Shown here: piece after piece, positions 43,866 through 54,803 of the stretch
Numbering within the stretch: the stretch's first letter is position 1
Layout: each line of letters starts with the position of its first letter
NCBI RefSeq assembly: GCF_013409425.1
Contig: NZ_JACCAC010000001.1
Location: 1,178,001 to 1,242,000, forward strand
Length of the DNA: 64,000 nucleotides
DNA from: Nocardioides perillae
GTDB taxonomy: Bacteria > Actinomycetota > Actinomycetes > Propionibacteriales > Nocardioidaceae
Direction of reading: 5' to 3'
The notes under the pieces: model-generated
Told to the model about the DNA's origin: nothing
The model's database searches: none
The model's input: only the letters and a program-made list of their open reading frames with translations
Made by a program: the position numbers and the translations under genes

Positions 43866-45088
43866 GGGGATCCTGCCTCGTCGGGGTCGGCGGCGACGGC
43901 CTCGTCGGGCCGGCTGCGCAGGACGCGGTCGATGTAGTCGCGGGCGGTCTCGAAGAGGTCGACCTCGTGCCCGGCCGCCTCGGAGAGGTACCACCGGTGC
44001 ACGAGGATCTCGTGGAAGACCTCGGCCGGCTCGAGCTTGCCGCGCGCCTCGGGCGGCACCATCGCGGTGATCGGCTCGTAGACGGTGGTCAGCCACCGCT
44101 GCGCGACGAGGGCGCGGTCCTCGCCGCCGAGGTCGTAGTGGGCGGTGAAGGCGGCGAGGTCGTTGAGCAGGCGCCGGGCCTGGTTGTCCTGCACGTCCAT
44201 GCCGGTGAGGTCGCGCAGCTCGCGCCGGTGGTGGCCGAGCTCGACGACCTTGGGCTGGATGCGGATGTCGTCGCCGTCGAAGTCGGTGACGATGTCGAGC
44301 TCCTCGACGTCGAAGCCCAGGTCGTTGAGCCGCTCGATGCGCTGCTCGATGCGCCACATCTCCGCGGCCGAGAAGTGCTCGGCGCCGGTCAGCTCGCCCC
44401 ACAGCGCGGCGTACCGCTCCCGGAGCAGGCCGACGACCTCGAAGGGGTCGACGTCGCCCTGCACGACGCGGCTGGCCTGCAGGTCCATCAGCTCGGCGAA
44501 GACGTTCTCGCAGCCCACCGTGACGTCGTGCTCGCGCAGGCGGTCCGAGAGCGTCGGCTGCAGCTCGCCGGTCTCGGCGTCGACGAGGTAGGCGGTGAAG
44601 CCGCCCGCGTCGCGCCGGAAGAGCACGTTGGACAGCGACACGTCGCCCCAGTAGAAGTCGTTGAGGTGCAGCCGCACGAGGAGGACCACGAGCGCGTCGA
44701 CCACCGCCGGCAGGCTCTCGGCGGTGACGCCGTGGCTGAAGAGCACGCGGTAGGGCAGGGAGAAGCGCAGGTGCTCGGTCATGAGCGCGGCGGGCAGCTC
44801 CTCGCCGTGCGGGTCGGTGCGGCCGGTGACCACGCCCTGCGGCACGACGGTCGGCAGGCCGAGCCGCTGGAGGTCGCGGAGCAGGCGGTACTCGCGGAAC
44901 GCGATCGGCTCCTGGGTCTCCTTCACCGCCCACGTGCGGTCACCCACCCGCACGATGCGCACCACGTGGCGCGAGAGCCCGCGCGGCAGCGGCACGACGT
45001 GCTCGTCGTCCCACTCCTCCAGCGGACGCGACCACGGCAGCGTCACGACCGCCGGGTGTGGACGCGCGGCGACGATGCGCAGGGCCAT
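43862..45088 (-). CDS. DUF4032 protein with kinase-like N-lobe
   Basis: The 408-residue protein has a lipopolysaccharide-kinase-like region: TWAVKETQEPIAFREYRLL (Lys and Glu), catalytic-loop-like FYWGDVSLSNVLF (Asp and Asn) and AYLVDAETGELQ (metal Asp). A C-terminal DUF4032 region follows (VYEPITAMVPPEARGKLEPA, HRWYLSEAAGHEVDL). The phosphoacceptor is unknown. The ATG at 45088 is 12 nt after the start of TAGGGT. It heads a two-gene operon with the acetyltransferase. Confidence 0.85.
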   Translation of the reverse strand: MALRIVAARPHPAVVTLPWSRPLEEWDDEHVVPLPRGLSRHVVRIVRVGDRTWAVKETQEPIAFREYRLLRDLQRLGLPTVVPQGVVTGRTDPHGEELPAALMTEHLRFSLPYRVLFSHGVTAESLPAVVDALVVLLVRLHLNDFYWGDVSLSNVLFRRDAGGFTAYLVDAETGELQPTLSDRLREHDVTVGCENVFAELMDLQASRVVQGDVDPFEVVGLLRERYAALWGELTGAEHFSAAEMWRIEQRIERLNDLGFDVEELDIVTDFDGDDIRIQPKVVELGHHRRELRDLTGMDVQDNQARRLLNDLAAFTAHYDLGGEDRALVAQRWLTTVYEPITAMVPPEARGKLEPAEVFHEILVHRWYLSEAAGHEVDLFETARDYIDRVLRSRPDEAVAADPDEAGSP

Positions 45089-45147
45089 GGGGGCACCCTA
45101 GGGGTCCGGCGCGCCCGTCGCCTCGGCCCGGAGCCGAGCCCGGCTGC

Positions 45148-46506
45148 TCAGCCCGCCTCACGCCGGCGTCGGCGCACGACCAGCAGCAGCGTCACCAGCC
45201 ACCCCGCCGCGGCGCCGACCCCGAGCGCCACCTCGCGCCAGTGCCATGCCAGCCAACCGTCGGCTGTGCCGAGGAGCAGACCGCCCAACCCACGGTGCGC
45301 GCCGCCGTCGAGCGCGGAGCGGGCCCAGGTCGAGCACGAGACCTCGAGGCGCGGGTCGGCGACGACGTCGACCGCGCCGTCAGGGCGGGAGAGCGCCACC
45401 GACCCGGTCCACGGGCTCGCCGCCGAGGCGATGTGGAGGGCGTCCGAGCTCCACGACGGCGGGCAGACGCTGGTCGGGTCGACGAGCGGCTGCAGCGGCG
45501 CGGTGCGCCGTCCGGCGTCAGGCCCGGTGAGCGCCCACAACCGCACCGGGAGGTCGCCGGCGGAGCTCGGCACGCCGGTGACGAGCAGCGTGCCGTCGGG
45601 CGAGGTCGAGCCGAACCACTGCGACCGCGACGCGCTGCCGCGCACGTCGCGCAGCACGACGGTGCGCTCCAGCCGCCCGGTGTCGACGCCGACGACGAGC
45701 ACCTGGACGTCCGGCCCGCGGGACAGGTCGACCAGCGCCACGCTGTCGTCGTCGACCCACCCGAGCGGCATCGTCGAGCTCCGGGTCTCCGGCGGGGTGA
45801 GCACCGGCGCCACCGAGCCGTCGGTGCCGAGGGCGAGTGCCGACGTACGCCGCTCCTGGGGGGTGGCGTCGTCGGCCCACGCCTCGACGTTCACCAGCAC
45901 GCGGCTGCTGTCGGGCGACCACCAGCTGGGCGCCTGGCCCGAGTGGTAGAAGCGCTCGTCGTCGCCCGTGGGCACCTCGAGGCCTGTGTGGATCGAGGAG
46001 AACTCGACGACGGACCCGTCGGCCAGGTCCCGGATCTCGTAGGACGCCTCCTCCATCGAGCCCGCCATCAGGCCGAGGTGCGAACCGTCGGGGGACAGCG
46101 CCGGCACGTAGTCCGCGGCTGCCAGACCCCGGAGCCGCCACATCCGTCCCTCCGGCGACACCCCCCACCAACCGCTCAGGTCCTCGCCGCTGCGCTCGAC
46201 CAGCCCCGCGAGCGGACCGGGCGCGTCGGGTAGCTCGCGGTCCCACCAGAGGTGCTCGAGTCGCTGAGGGTGGGACTGCGCGGCTGCGCCGGTGCCGGCC
46301 GGTTGCAGCCGCAGTCCGGCGGGCGCGGCGACCTGCCAGCCCAGGAGGGCCGCGACGAGCACCACGACCGCCCCGGCGACCGCCTGGCGGCGGCGGGTGC
46401 GTCGGCGCCGTGCGCCCTCCGCCCAGGCGGCTGCCGCGTCGCGGTGCACCGCCGGTGCGCGGTCGACGACGAGGTCGTCGAGGGCGTCGTGCAGTCGGGT
46501 GCTCAC
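45148..46506 (-). CDS. Membrane beta-propeller protein, probable partner of ECF sigma
   Basis: The 452-residue protein has a basic cytoplasmic segment of about 40 residues, a membrane helix (AVAGAVVVLVAALLGWQVAA), an extracellular domain with repeated propeller-blade phrases (ALSPDGSHLGLMAG, WSPDSSRVLVNV, STSPDGTLLVTG) and a second helix at the end (LGVGAAAGWLVTLLLVV). The overlap with the sigma gene (GTGA) suggests an anti-sigma or sensor role; no zinc-binding anti-sigma motif is seen in the short N-terminal part. Confidence 0.75.
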   Translation of the reverse strand: MSTRLHDALDDLVVDRAPAVHRDAAAAWAEGARRRRTRRRQAVAGAVVVLVAALLGWQVAAPAGLRLQPAGTGAAAQSHPQRLEHLWWDRELPDAPGPLAGLVERSGEDLSGWWGVSPEGRMWRLRGLAAADYVPALSPDGSHLGLMAGSMEEASYEIRDLADGSVVEFSSIHTGLEVPTGDDERFYHSGQAPSWWSPDSSRVLVNVEAWADDATPQERRTSALALGTDGSVAPVLTPPETRSSTMPLGWVDDDSVALVDLSRGPDVQVLVVGVDTGRLERTVVLRDVRGSASRSQWFGSTSPDGTLLVTGVPSSAGDLPVRLWALTGPDAGRRTAPLQPLVDPTSVCPPSWSSDALHIASAASPWTGSVALSRPDGAVDVVADPRLEVSCSTWARSALDGGAHRGLGGLLLGTADGWLAWHWREVALGVGAAAGWLVTLLLVVRRRRREAG

Positions 46507-47069
46507 GGGGACACCACCTCCGGTCGGCCCGCCGCAGCGGGATCGGGCAGGTCGCCGAGCTCGGCGAGCAGGTCGGGCGCCAGCTGGCGTAACCGGGCGA
46601 GCGCGACGCGTGCCTGGGACTTCACGGTGCTGACCGAGCAGCGGAGGACCTCGGCGGTCTGCACCTCGGTGAGGTCGTCGTAGTAGCGCAGCACGAGCAC
46701 GGCGCGCTGCTTCGGCGTCAGCCGGTCGAGCGCCTCGCGGAGCAGCAGCCGGCGGTCGGCCGCCGCCCCGCCGTCGTACGCCGTCAGAGCCGTGGGCTCC
46801 TCGCCGGTGACCGGCGGTGCCTCCTGCGGCCGCACCCGTCGCCGGCGCCAGCCGTCGACCGCCGCGTGGTGCAGGACGCGGCGGGCGTAGGCGTCGGGCT
46901 CGCCGCGGCGCACCAGCCGCGGCCAGTGCTGGGCGACCCGAGCCAGGGTCTCCTGCACGAGGTCCTCGGCCCGGTGCACGTCGCCGGTGAGCAGCAGCGC
47001 CGTGCGCGCCAGGCCGCCCGACCGGGCACGCACCCACTGCTCGAACTCCTCGTCCACACCCCTACCCAC
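46503..47069 (-). CDS. SigE-family ECF RNA polymerase sigma factor
   Basis: The 188-residue protein has region 2 (LARTALLLTGDVHRAEDLVQ, then ARVAQHWPRLVRRGEPDAYA) and region 4 (LTPKQRAVLVLRYYDDLTEV, VSTVKSQARVALARLRQL), matching the actinobacterial SigE (ECF41/56-like small) family. The GTG at 47069 is 13 nt after the start of CACACT, which supports it over an in-frame GTG at 47057. It is co-transcribed with the propeller membrane protein and may be autoregulated, but no distinct ECF promoter is recognised. Confidence 0.88.
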   Translation of the reverse strand: MGRGVDEEFEQWVRARSGGLARTALLLTGDVHRAEDLVQETLARVAQHWPRLVRRGEPDAYARRVLHHAAVDGWRRRRVRPQEAPPVTGEEPTALTAYDGGAAADRRLLLREALDRLTPKQRAVLVLRYYDDLTEVQTAEVLRCSVSTVKSQARVALARLRQLAPDLLAELGDLPDPAAAGRPEVVSP

Positions 47070-47119
47070 GCAGAGCAGTGTGCCCGCGGGTGGGGGTCAC
47101 GGCAGGTCCGTGCGGCGGT

Positions 47120-49018
47120 TCAGAGCGGCGGGTGCACCGCCGGCAGCTCCCAGACGGTGAAGGCGGGGCCGTCGCCGGGCAGCGCGAGGTGGCCGCCCGC
47201 GACCGCGAGGTCGCGCCCGCTGTCCTCGGTGGCGAGCAGCAGCGGGGCGGTGCCGCCGTCGGCGAGGCCGAGCGCGGAGGCGGGCAGCCTCACGGGTGCA
47301 CCGGCGGCGCGCCGGGCCAGCACCAGCACGGAGCCGTCGGGGTGCTCGCGCAGCCACGCGAGGGCGTCGTCGGAGGCGTGCGCCCAGCGCAGGCCCCCGC
47401 GCCGCAGGGCGGGGAGGTCGGCGCGCAGCCGGGCCAGCGCGGCGTACGTCGCGAGGGTCGCCTCGTCCCACGACTCGCGGCGGTGCCACGGCATCGGGCG
47501 GCGGGCGTCCTCGCCGGTCACGCCCTCGAGCCCGATCTCGTCACCGGCGAACACCATCGGCACGCCGGGCAGCGTGAACTGCAGGCCGGCGGCGACGCGG
47601 TGGACGGCCGGGTCGCGCACGAGCGTGCGGATGCGGGCGGAGTCGTGGGAGCCCAGGATGTTCCAGGACGCCTCCGTGGCGCGCCAGCCGAGGCGGCCCT
47701 GCCACTCCCGCAGGCCGCGGAGCACGGCGGGGCCCGGGCGCACGGGCGCGGGCAACGGGCGGCCGAAGGAGCGAGCGGGGGAGTCGGGGTCGCGCAGCCA
47801 CGACCAGACCGGCCAGGAGAAGCCGGAGTAGTTCATCGTGCCGTGCCAGCCGTCGCCGTCGACGTCGCCGGAGGCGTCGTGGTTGTGCTCGCCGATCACG
47901 AGCGGGTCGGGGCGCACGGCGGCCGCGGTCGCCCGCACGGCCCGCGCCACCTCGTGGTTGACGTCGACCGCGCCGAGCCGACCGGTCATGTTGGCGACGT
48001 CGATGCGCCAGCCGTCGACGTCGAAGGGCGGTCGCAGCCACCGCGCGACGATGGAGTCGTCGCCCTCGACGAAGGCGGCGCGCAGCCCGGGGTGGGTGTG
48101 GTCGACCTTCGGCAGCGTGCCGTGGCCCATCCAGCACTCGTAGGAGCCGTCGGCGTTGAAGGTGTAGTAGCCGCGCTCCTCGCTGTCGGGGTCGCGCAGC
48201 GCGCGCTGGAACCACTCGTGGGTGTCCCCGGTGTGGTTGGTCGTGAGGTCGCCGAGGATGCGCATCCCGCGCTCGTGGACGGCGCCGGAGAGCCGGGTGT
48301 ACGCCGCGTCCCCGCCGAGGAGCGGGTCGACTCCGGTGAAGGTCGAGGCGTTGTAGCGGTGGTTGGACTCGCCGGGGAAGACCGGGGTCGTGTAGAGCAC
48401 GGTCGCACCGACGGCCTCGACGTGGTCGAGGTGCTCGGTCACCCCGTCGAGGTCGCCGCCGAAGAGCTGCAGCGGGGTGCGGTGGTCGTGCGGCTCGAAG
48501 ACCACGTCGTCGTCCCACGCGGCGGGCACCGCCCACGCGGGCACCTCGCGCTCGTCGGCCGCGGCCGAGCGGGCGAACCGGTCGGGGAAGACCTGGTAGA
48601 CCACGGCGTCCCGGCCCCAGTCGGGCGCCGGCTGGTGGGTGGTGACGCGGAAGTCGGAGGCGTCGGGCACGTCGTGCTCGACCACGCCGGCGCCGGTGAG
48701 CCACCGCTGCCGCCCGTCGGGGGTCGCGAGCAGGAAGCGGTAGTGCGTGACCGGGCTGTGCACCGGCAGGTCGCCCTCCCACCAGGTCGACCCGTCGGGG
48801 GCGTGGCGCGGGGCGCAGACGTGGAAGACCGGCTCCGCGTCGTAGGTGGTGCGGATCCACACGCCGTCGACCGGGTCGGACGCCGCCGTCCGGCAGCGGA
48901 CCCGCACGGTGCCGCCGAGCGCCGGCCACTCCTCGTCGAGGTGCACCGGCGAGCCGTCGTGGTGCGGCTCGTCGAGGAGGTGGCCCGGCGCCTGCGGCTC
49001 GTCGCGGTCGTGGCTCAT
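47120..49018 (-). CDS. Glycoside hydrolase family 13 alpha-glucosidase/amylase
   Basis: A 632-residue, apparently cytoplasmic GH13 enzyme with an N-terminal beta-sandwich (VWIRTTYDAEPVFHVCAPRH), the barrel start WGRDAVVYQVFPDRFARS, LGDLTTNHTGDTH, nucleophile Asp in VDGWRIDVANM, acid/base Glu in LVIGEHNHDASG and the third Asp in NILGSHDSARI. The layout is closest to neopullulanase/MalZ-like maltodextrin enzymes that act inside the cell on imported or glycogen-derived oligosaccharides. The ATG at 49018 is exactly 12 nt after the start of CAGACT. Confidence 0.9.
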   Translation of the reverse strand: MSHDRDEPQAPGHLLDEPHHDGSPVHLDEEWPALGGTVRVRCRTAASDPVDGVWIRTTYDAEPVFHVCAPRHAPDGSTWWEGDLPVHSPVTHYRFLLATPDGRQRWLTGAGVVEHDVPDASDFRVTTHQPAPDWGRDAVVYQVFPDRFARSAAADEREVPAWAVPAAWDDDVVFEPHDHRTPLQLFGGDLDGVTEHLDHVEAVGATVLYTTPVFPGESNHRYNASTFTGVDPLLGGDAAYTRLSGAVHERGMRILGDLTTNHTGDTHEWFQRALRDPDSEERGYYTFNADGSYECWMGHGTLPKVDHTHPGLRAAFVEGDDSIVARWLRPPFDVDGWRIDVANMTGRLGAVDVNHEVARAVRATAAAVRPDPLVIGEHNHDASGDVDGDGWHGTMNYSGFSWPVWSWLRDPDSPARSFGRPLPAPVRPGPAVLRGLREWQGRLGWRATEASWNILGSHDSARIRTLVRDPAVHRVAAGLQFTLPGVPMVFAGDEIGLEGVTGEDARRPMPWHRRESWDEATLATYAALARLRADLPALRRGGLRWAHASDDALAWLREHPDGSVLVLARRAAGAPVRLPASALGLADGGTAPLLLATEDSGRDLAVAGGHLALPGDGPAFTVWELPAVHPPL

Positions 49019-49059
49019 GGGGCCAGTCTGGCGGACGCCGTCGCGCCGCGGACCGTCCG

Positions 49060-49494
49060 TCAGGGCGTCTCGGTGGCCGGCACCCGGCGCACGCTCCACC
49101 GCAGGTCGCCGGGGCAGCCGTCGGGGGCGAGGTCGAGCACGGCGAGCCGCAGCGCCTCCCGCAGGACGCGCAGCGCCTCGGCCGGTGCAGGCGCTGCGAG
49201 GTCTGCCTCGTCGTCTGCCTCGTCGTCTGCCTCGTCGTCGGGCCCGTGGTCGCCAACGTCGGCGGTCGGCTCGCGGGCGGGGAGCGCGAGCAGGTCGGCC
49301 GGCACGGAGAAGGCCCACACGTGCGTGGCGCCGTCGTCCTCGCACCGGTAGCCGCGGAACACCACGCCTCGCCCGGCAGTCGCCGCGGCGAGCGTCGCCG
49401 TCAACCGGGTCTCGCGCGCGAGGTCGAGCCCGCCGCCCGCCGCCAGCAGGACGAGGGCGCCGGCGGCGTGGAGCACGATCTCGAAGACGGGCAC
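49060..49494 (-). CDS. Hypothetical protein with acidic repeat
   Basis: The 144-residue product starts VPVFEIVLHAAGALVLLAAG and has an acidic repeat (DDEADDEADDEADL) encoded by a 12-bp tandem unit near 49203-49240. No family is recognised and no catalytic motif is seen; it looks like a small cytoplasmic alpha/beta protein. The GTG at 49494 follows GGAAGG. An ACCCTA (-10 TAGGGT) at 49532-49537 would give a leader of about 35 nt. It lies 41 bp upstream of the GH13 gene in the same direction. Confidence 0.6.
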   Translation of the reverse strand: MPVFEIVLHAAGALVLLAAGGGLDLARETRLTATLAAATAGRGVVFRGYRCEDDGATHVWAFSVPADLLALPAREPTADVGDHGPDDEADDEADDEADLAAPAPAEALRVLREALRLAVLDLAPDGCPGDLRWSVRRVPATETP

Positions 49495-49643
49495 AGGGGC
49501 CTTCCTGCTGGCGCGACCCCCGTCGACGGCGACCCTAGGCCCCACGTGACCCGTCTCGTCCACCCCCAGGGAGGGGAGGGGCCGTCGACCGGGTCACACC
49601 GGCACGCGCCCTACGATGGGCGCCGCGCTCGCCAGGGCGCGAC

Positions 49644-49716
49644 GCCGGTGTAGCTCAGTAGGTAGAGCGCCTCACTTGTAATGAGGATGTCGCGGGTTCG
49701 ACTCCTGTCACCGGCT
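49644..49716 (+). tRNA. tRNA-Thr (anticodon TGT)
   Basis: A complete cloverleaf: acceptor GCCGGTG pairing with CACCGGC, D-arm with AGCTCAGTAGGTAGAGC, anticodon stem CCTCA/TGAGG with loop CTTGTAA (anticodon TGT at 49677-49679), T-arm GCGGGTTCGACTCCTGT and discriminator T. The CCA end is not encoded. It lies alone between the hypothetical gene and pdxY. Confidence 0.95.
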
Positions 49717-49737
49717 CCGACCCCGTTGAGCCGCCCG

Positions 49738-50586
49738 TCAGCGGACCTGCTGCACCTCGAAGGTGCGCGGCGGGTCGACGAAGACGTCCTGGGCGCCGAC
49801 GATGCGCAGCTCGCGCTCACCGCTGGCCAGCGTCGCCTCCAGCAGGGCGAAGACCGACGCGGCGGTGCGACCCAGGGCGGTGGCGGGGTCGGTCTCCAGC
49901 AGGTGGGCGGTGAAGAGGGCGGCGGTGACGTCGCCCGAGCCGTTGGCCTTCATCGGCAGCCGTGGCGTGGTGACCAGCCAGGCGCCCTCGTCGGTGACCG
50001 CGGCCATCGAGATCGTCTCGGGATCGGCGCCCTCGGTCTCCACGCTGGTGACGAGGACCGTCGAGGGGCCCATCGCGCGGGCGGCGTCGGCCGAGGCGAG
50101 CACGTCCTCCAGCGTCGCCGGCTCGGTGCCGGTGAGGAAGCCGAGCTCGAACTGGTTGGGCGTGATGACGTCGGCGGCCGGCACGACCTGCTCCCGGATG
50201 ATCGGCGGGATGGCGGGGTCGACGAAGCAGCCGGAGCGGGCGTTGCCCATCACCGGGTCGCAGGTGTAGGACGCCTGCGGGTTCGCCGCCTTGACCCGCG
50301 CCACCGCGTCGAGCACGACCTCGGCGATGCCGGCGCCGCCCTGGTAGCCGGACAGCACCGCATCGACGCTGCCCAGCACCCCGCGCTCCTCGATCCCGGT
50401 GACGACCTCGCGGACCTGCTCGGGCGGCAGCAGCGGACCCCGCCACGCGCCGTACCCGGTGTGGTTGGAGAAGACGACCGTGAAGACCGGCCAGACCTCG
50501 TGGCCGAGGCGCTGCAGCGGGAAGACGGCGGCGGAGTTGCCGACGTGGCCGTAGGCCACCGAGGACTGGATCGAGAGGAAGCGCAC
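49738..50586 (-). CDS. pdxY: Pyridoxal kinase PdxY
   Basis: Salvages pyridoxal to pyridoxal 5'-phosphate; 282 residues, ribokinase-like fold. Motifs: FLSIQSSVAYGHVGNSAAVF at the start, VLSGYQGGAG, YTCDPVMGN, ADVITPNQFELGFLTG and the anion hole with catalytic Asp in KANGSGDVTAALF. The GTG at 50586 is 12 nt after the start of CAGGAT. It converges on the tRNA gene. Confidence 0.93.
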   Translation of the reverse strand: MRFLSIQSSVAYGHVGNSAAVFPLQRLGHEVWPVFTVVFSNHTGYGAWRGPLLPPEQVREVVTGIEERGVLGSVDAVLSGYQGGAGIAEVVLDAVARVKAANPQASYTCDPVMGNARSGCFVDPAIPPIIREQVVPAADVITPNQFELGFLTGTEPATLEDVLASADAARAMGPSTVLVTSVETEGADPETISMAAVTDEGAWLVTTPRLPMKANGSGDVTAALFTAHLLETDPATALGRTAASVFALLEATLASGERELRIVGAQDVFVDPPRTFEVQQVR

Positions 50587-50617
50587 CCGGCCATCCTGCC
50601 AGGGCGGGGCGCCACGC

Positions 50618-51316
50618 CTAGGCGGGCAGGCGCCAGTCGACGGGGTCGGCGCCCTGCGCGACGAGGGCGGCGTCGGCCCCGCTGAAGGGGCGCGAGCCGA
50701 AGAAGCCGCGGTAGGCCGAGAGCGGCGAGGGGTGCGGCGCGACCAGGCACGGCACGGGCGCGAGGGCCGGCGCGAGGGCGCGGGCGTCGGCACCCCACAG
50801 CAGCGCGACGAGCGGCTGCCCGGCCGCCGCCCGGGCGGCGAGGGCGGCCACCGCGCAGGCGGTGACCTCCTCCCAGCCACGGCCGCGGTGCGAGCCCGGC
50901 TCGCCGGGGCGCACCGTCAGGCAGCGGTTGAGCAGGACGACGCCCTGGTCGGCCCACGCCGTCAGGTCGCCGTGCCCGGGCGGCTCGTGGCCCAGGTCGT
51001 CGGCGAGCTCGCGCTGCAGGTTGCGCAGCGACGCCGGCAGCGGGCGGGTGTCGCGGCCCACCGAGAAGGCCAGCCCCACCGCGTGGCCGGGGGTGGGGTA
51101 GGGGTCCTGGCCGACCACCAGCACCCGCGCCTGGGCGAGCGGTCGCTCGAAGGCGCGCAGCACGACCGGCAGCTCCGGCAGGAACGGCCGCCCCGCCGCG
51201 GCCTCCGCCTCGAGGAAGGCCAGGGCGGCGCCCACCTGGGTGTCGACGGGCGCCAGCGCCTCGGCCCAGTCGGGCGCGACGAGACCGCGGGCGACGAGGT
51301 CGGCGAGGGTGCTCAC
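50618..51316 (-). CDS. ung: Uracil-DNA glycosylase
   Basis: Removes uracil from DNA; family 1, 232 residues. Catalytic Asp loop [20 protein letters not shown], Pro/Ser loop NRCLTV region, and the Leu-intercalation and His motif [19 protein letters not shown]. The GTG at 51316 lies 13 nt after the start of TAGCGT. It precedes pdxY in the same direction with 31 bp between them. Confidence 0.95.
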   Translation of the reverse strand: MSTLADLVARGLVAPDWAEALAPVDTQVGAALAFLEAEAAAGRPFLPELPVVLRAFERPLAQARVLVVGQDPYPTPGHAVGLAFSVGRDTRPLPASLRNLQRELADDLGHEPPGHGDLTAWADQGVVLLNRCLTVRPGEPGSHRGRGWEEVTACAVAALAARAAAGQPLVALLWGADARALAPALAPVPCLVAPHPSPLSAYRGFFGSRPFSGADAALVAQGADPVDWRLPA

Positions 51317-51336
51317 CGGTCCGACGCTAGCCAGCG

Positions 51337-52520
<1,184 letters not shown>

Positions 52521-52524
<4 letters not shown>

Positions 52525-54056
52525 CGGAGCCGCCCGAGGACCTCGGTGGCGGCGCGCTCGCCGGCGCGCACGGCGCCGTCCATGTAACCGGTCCAGTAGG
52601 TGGAGGTCTCGGTGCCGGCCCAGTGGACGCGGCCGAAGGGGCGGCGGATCTCGGGCCCGAAGGTCGACAGGGTGCCCGGCCCCATGACCGCGACCGGGCC
52701 GCCGCGGGTCCACTGCTCACGGGTCCAGTCCTGCTCGGTGTACTCGATCGGGGAGAGCGCCTGCTCGCCGAACATCGCGGCGAAGCCCTCGAGCACCGCG
52801 CGGCGGCGCGCGGCGCGCGGCAGCGTGCCGTAGCGCTTCCACGTCGACCCGCCGACGAAGGCGAGGAGGACGCCCGGGGAGCCGTCGCTGGGGCAGTTGT
52901 CGAAGGCGACCCGCACGGCGCCGGAGTCGTTGAGCCCGAAACCGCTCAGGCCGGCGTCGCGCCAGAAGGGGCGGCGGTAGACGGCGTCGCACTTCATCAG
53001 CTCGCCCATGCCCATCTGCCGCAGCAGCTGCGTGCGCCGGTGGGGCAGGCGCGGGAACCAGTCGACGTCGAGCACCAGCGGGGGCGGCGCCGCCACGACG
53101 ACTCGGGAGGCGCGCACGACGCCGCGGGTGGTGTGCACGACCGCGCGGCCGTCGCCCTGCACCACCTTCGTCACCGCGGCGTCCAGGGCGACGCGGTCGC
53201 CGAGGCGCCGGGCGAGCCGGATCGGGACGAGCTGCGAGCCGCCCACGAAGCGGCGCTCCTGGGCCCCGCCCACGGTGTCGGAGTTGCGCGCGAAGGTGCC
53301 GGGGTTGCGCTCGTCGCCGGAGCACGCGACGTACCACAGCGTGAAGAGCAGCGAGAGCTGCGCGGGGTCGGCGCCGAAGCCGGGCTGGCTCCAGCTGCGG
53401 ATGAGGTTCTCGACGCCGGCGGCGTTGACCGCGTTGGCGCGGATCCACTCCGCGAGCGTCATCGAGTCCCACTCGGCGGCGCGGGGGTGGCTCCAGGGTG
53501 CGTCGACGGGGATCTCGGCGGCCATCCGGTCGATGCGGGTGAGCAGGAGGGCGGCGTCGGGCAGGATCGTCGGGTCGGGCGGGACCGTGCCGGAGTAGGT
53601 CTGCCGGCCGGTTGTCGAGGAGATGTAGACGCTCTCGCCTTCCGCGTGCTGCAGGAAGGTCGGCACCCTCATCTCGCGCGCGAGCGCGGCGATCCGGCCC
53701 TGGGTGGGGCCGATGAAGGCGCCACCGGCCTCGATGACGCCGCCCGCGCGCAGCGGGTGGTTGAGGATGCGGCCCCCGACGCGGCGACGCGCCTCGACGA
53801 CGAGCACCGAGCGGCCCGCAGCCGCGACCCGGCGGGCCGCGACCAGCCCGGAGAGGCCGGCGCCCACCACGACCACGTCGACCCGGCGGGGGAGACGGCC
53901 CTGGCGGCTGCCGGCCTCGGCAGCGGCCGCCTCCGCGGCGATGCCGGTCAGCCCGCCGGTCGCGGCGAGGGCGAGGCCGCCGGAGCCGGCGAGGCCGGCC
54001 GCCAGCAGGCCGCGGCGCGTCAGGTCGAGCCCGGTCGGGGTCGGGTCGGTCGCCAT
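52521..54056 (-). CDS. Tat-exported flavin monoamine oxidase
   Basis: A 511-residue FAD-dependent amine oxidase with a twin-arginine signal (LTRRGLLAAGLAGSGGLALA), dinucleotide site VDVVVVGAGLSGLVAARR, VVEARRRVGGRI, and the C-terminal FAD motif VHWAGTETSTYWTGYMDGAV. It oxidises primary amines to aldehydes outside the membrane (family knowledge). The ATG at 54056 is chosen because GGAGG lies 6 nt before it; an ATG at 54068 is in frame. It is divergent from a TetR gene across an operator-like palindrome. Confidence 0.9.
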
Positions 54057-54069
54057 CTGGTCCTCCATC

Positions 54070-54092
54070 GAACGTGAATGCGTGTCAGGTTC
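54070..54092. promoter_or_regulatory. TetR-type operator candidate
   Basis: GAACGTGA - 7 nt - TCAGGTTC (7 of 8 arm positions match). It lies between the divergent amine oxidase and TetR genes, about 25 bp before the TetR start. Confidence 0.55.
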
Positions 54093-54104
54093 AGCTCGAG
54101 AGGC

Positions 54105-54110
54105 TACAGT
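54105..54110 (+). promoter_or_regulatory. -10 hexamer of the TetR operon
   Basis: TACAGT begins 12 nt before the GTG at 54117, indicating a leaderless message for the tetR-aldolase-kinase operon. Confidence 0.6.
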
Positions 54111-54116
54111 GCGCCC

Positions 54117-54803
54117 GTGACGAGCACCACCACCGAGACCAACGAGCGCAGCGCCGCGAGGCGACGGGTGCCGCGGCAGGCGCGCAGCCGGGCGCGGGTC
54201 GAGGCCGTCCTCGACGCCGCCGCCGCGCTGGTCGTCGAGCACGGCGTCGAGGCACTGACCACCAGGGCTATCGCCGACGCCGCGGGGGTGCCGGTGGCCT
54301 CGCTCTACCAGTACTTCGCCGACAAGGAGGACGTGCTGCTCGCCCTCGCCGACCGCGACATGGCCGAGATGGACGAACAGGTCCTCAGCGACCTCGCCAC
54401 GCTGCCGGTGCTGACCGTCGCCTCCGTGGTGGAGACGACGATGCGGGCCTTCGTCACCGTCTACCACCGGCGACCCGCCTTCGTGGAGATCTGGCTGCGC
54501 GGCCGCACCAACACGGCCCTCCACGACTATGGGCGCGAGCACAACCGCCGCATCGCCGCCACGTTGCGGGCCCTCGCGCTCGAGACCGGGTTGGCCGACG
54601 AGGGCCTGGCCGAGCACGTCGCGCTGCTCGCCGTCGAGGTCGGCGACCGCTGCTTCCAGCTCGCCTTCGAGCACGACGCCCAGGGCGACCCGGCGCTGGT
54701 CGAGGAGGGCATCGCGCTGGTCACGGCCTACCTCGAGCGCCACGCCACCCCTGCGGGCCGCACCGGCGTGCCGCAGCCAGGCTCCGGGGAGGGGCGGCCG
54801 TGA
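54117..54803 (+). CDS. TetR/AcrR-family transcriptional regulator
   Basis: The 228-residue repressor has the N-terminal helix-turn-helix (ALTTRAIADAAGVPVASLYQ then YFADKEDVLLAL) and a helical ligand-binding domain. It probably represses itself, the aldolase-kinase genes and the divergent amine oxidase via the palindrome at 54070-54092 (inference). The next gene overlaps its stop (GTGA). Confidence 0.9.
   Translation: MTSTTTETNERSAARRRVPRQARSRARVEAVLDAAAALVVEHGVEALTTRAIADAAGVPVASLYQYFADKEDVLLALADRDMAEMDEQVLSDLATLPVLTVASVVETTMRAFVTVYHRRPAFVEIWLRGRTNTALHDYGREHNRRIAATLRALALETGLADEGLAEHVALLAVEVGDRCFQLAFEHDAQGDPALVEEGIALVTAYLERHATPAGRTGVPQPGSGEGRP

Noticed and set aside
49644..49737. Prophage or integrative element at tRNA-Thr
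   Set aside because: No integrase gene or duplicated tRNA 3' end is present nearby.
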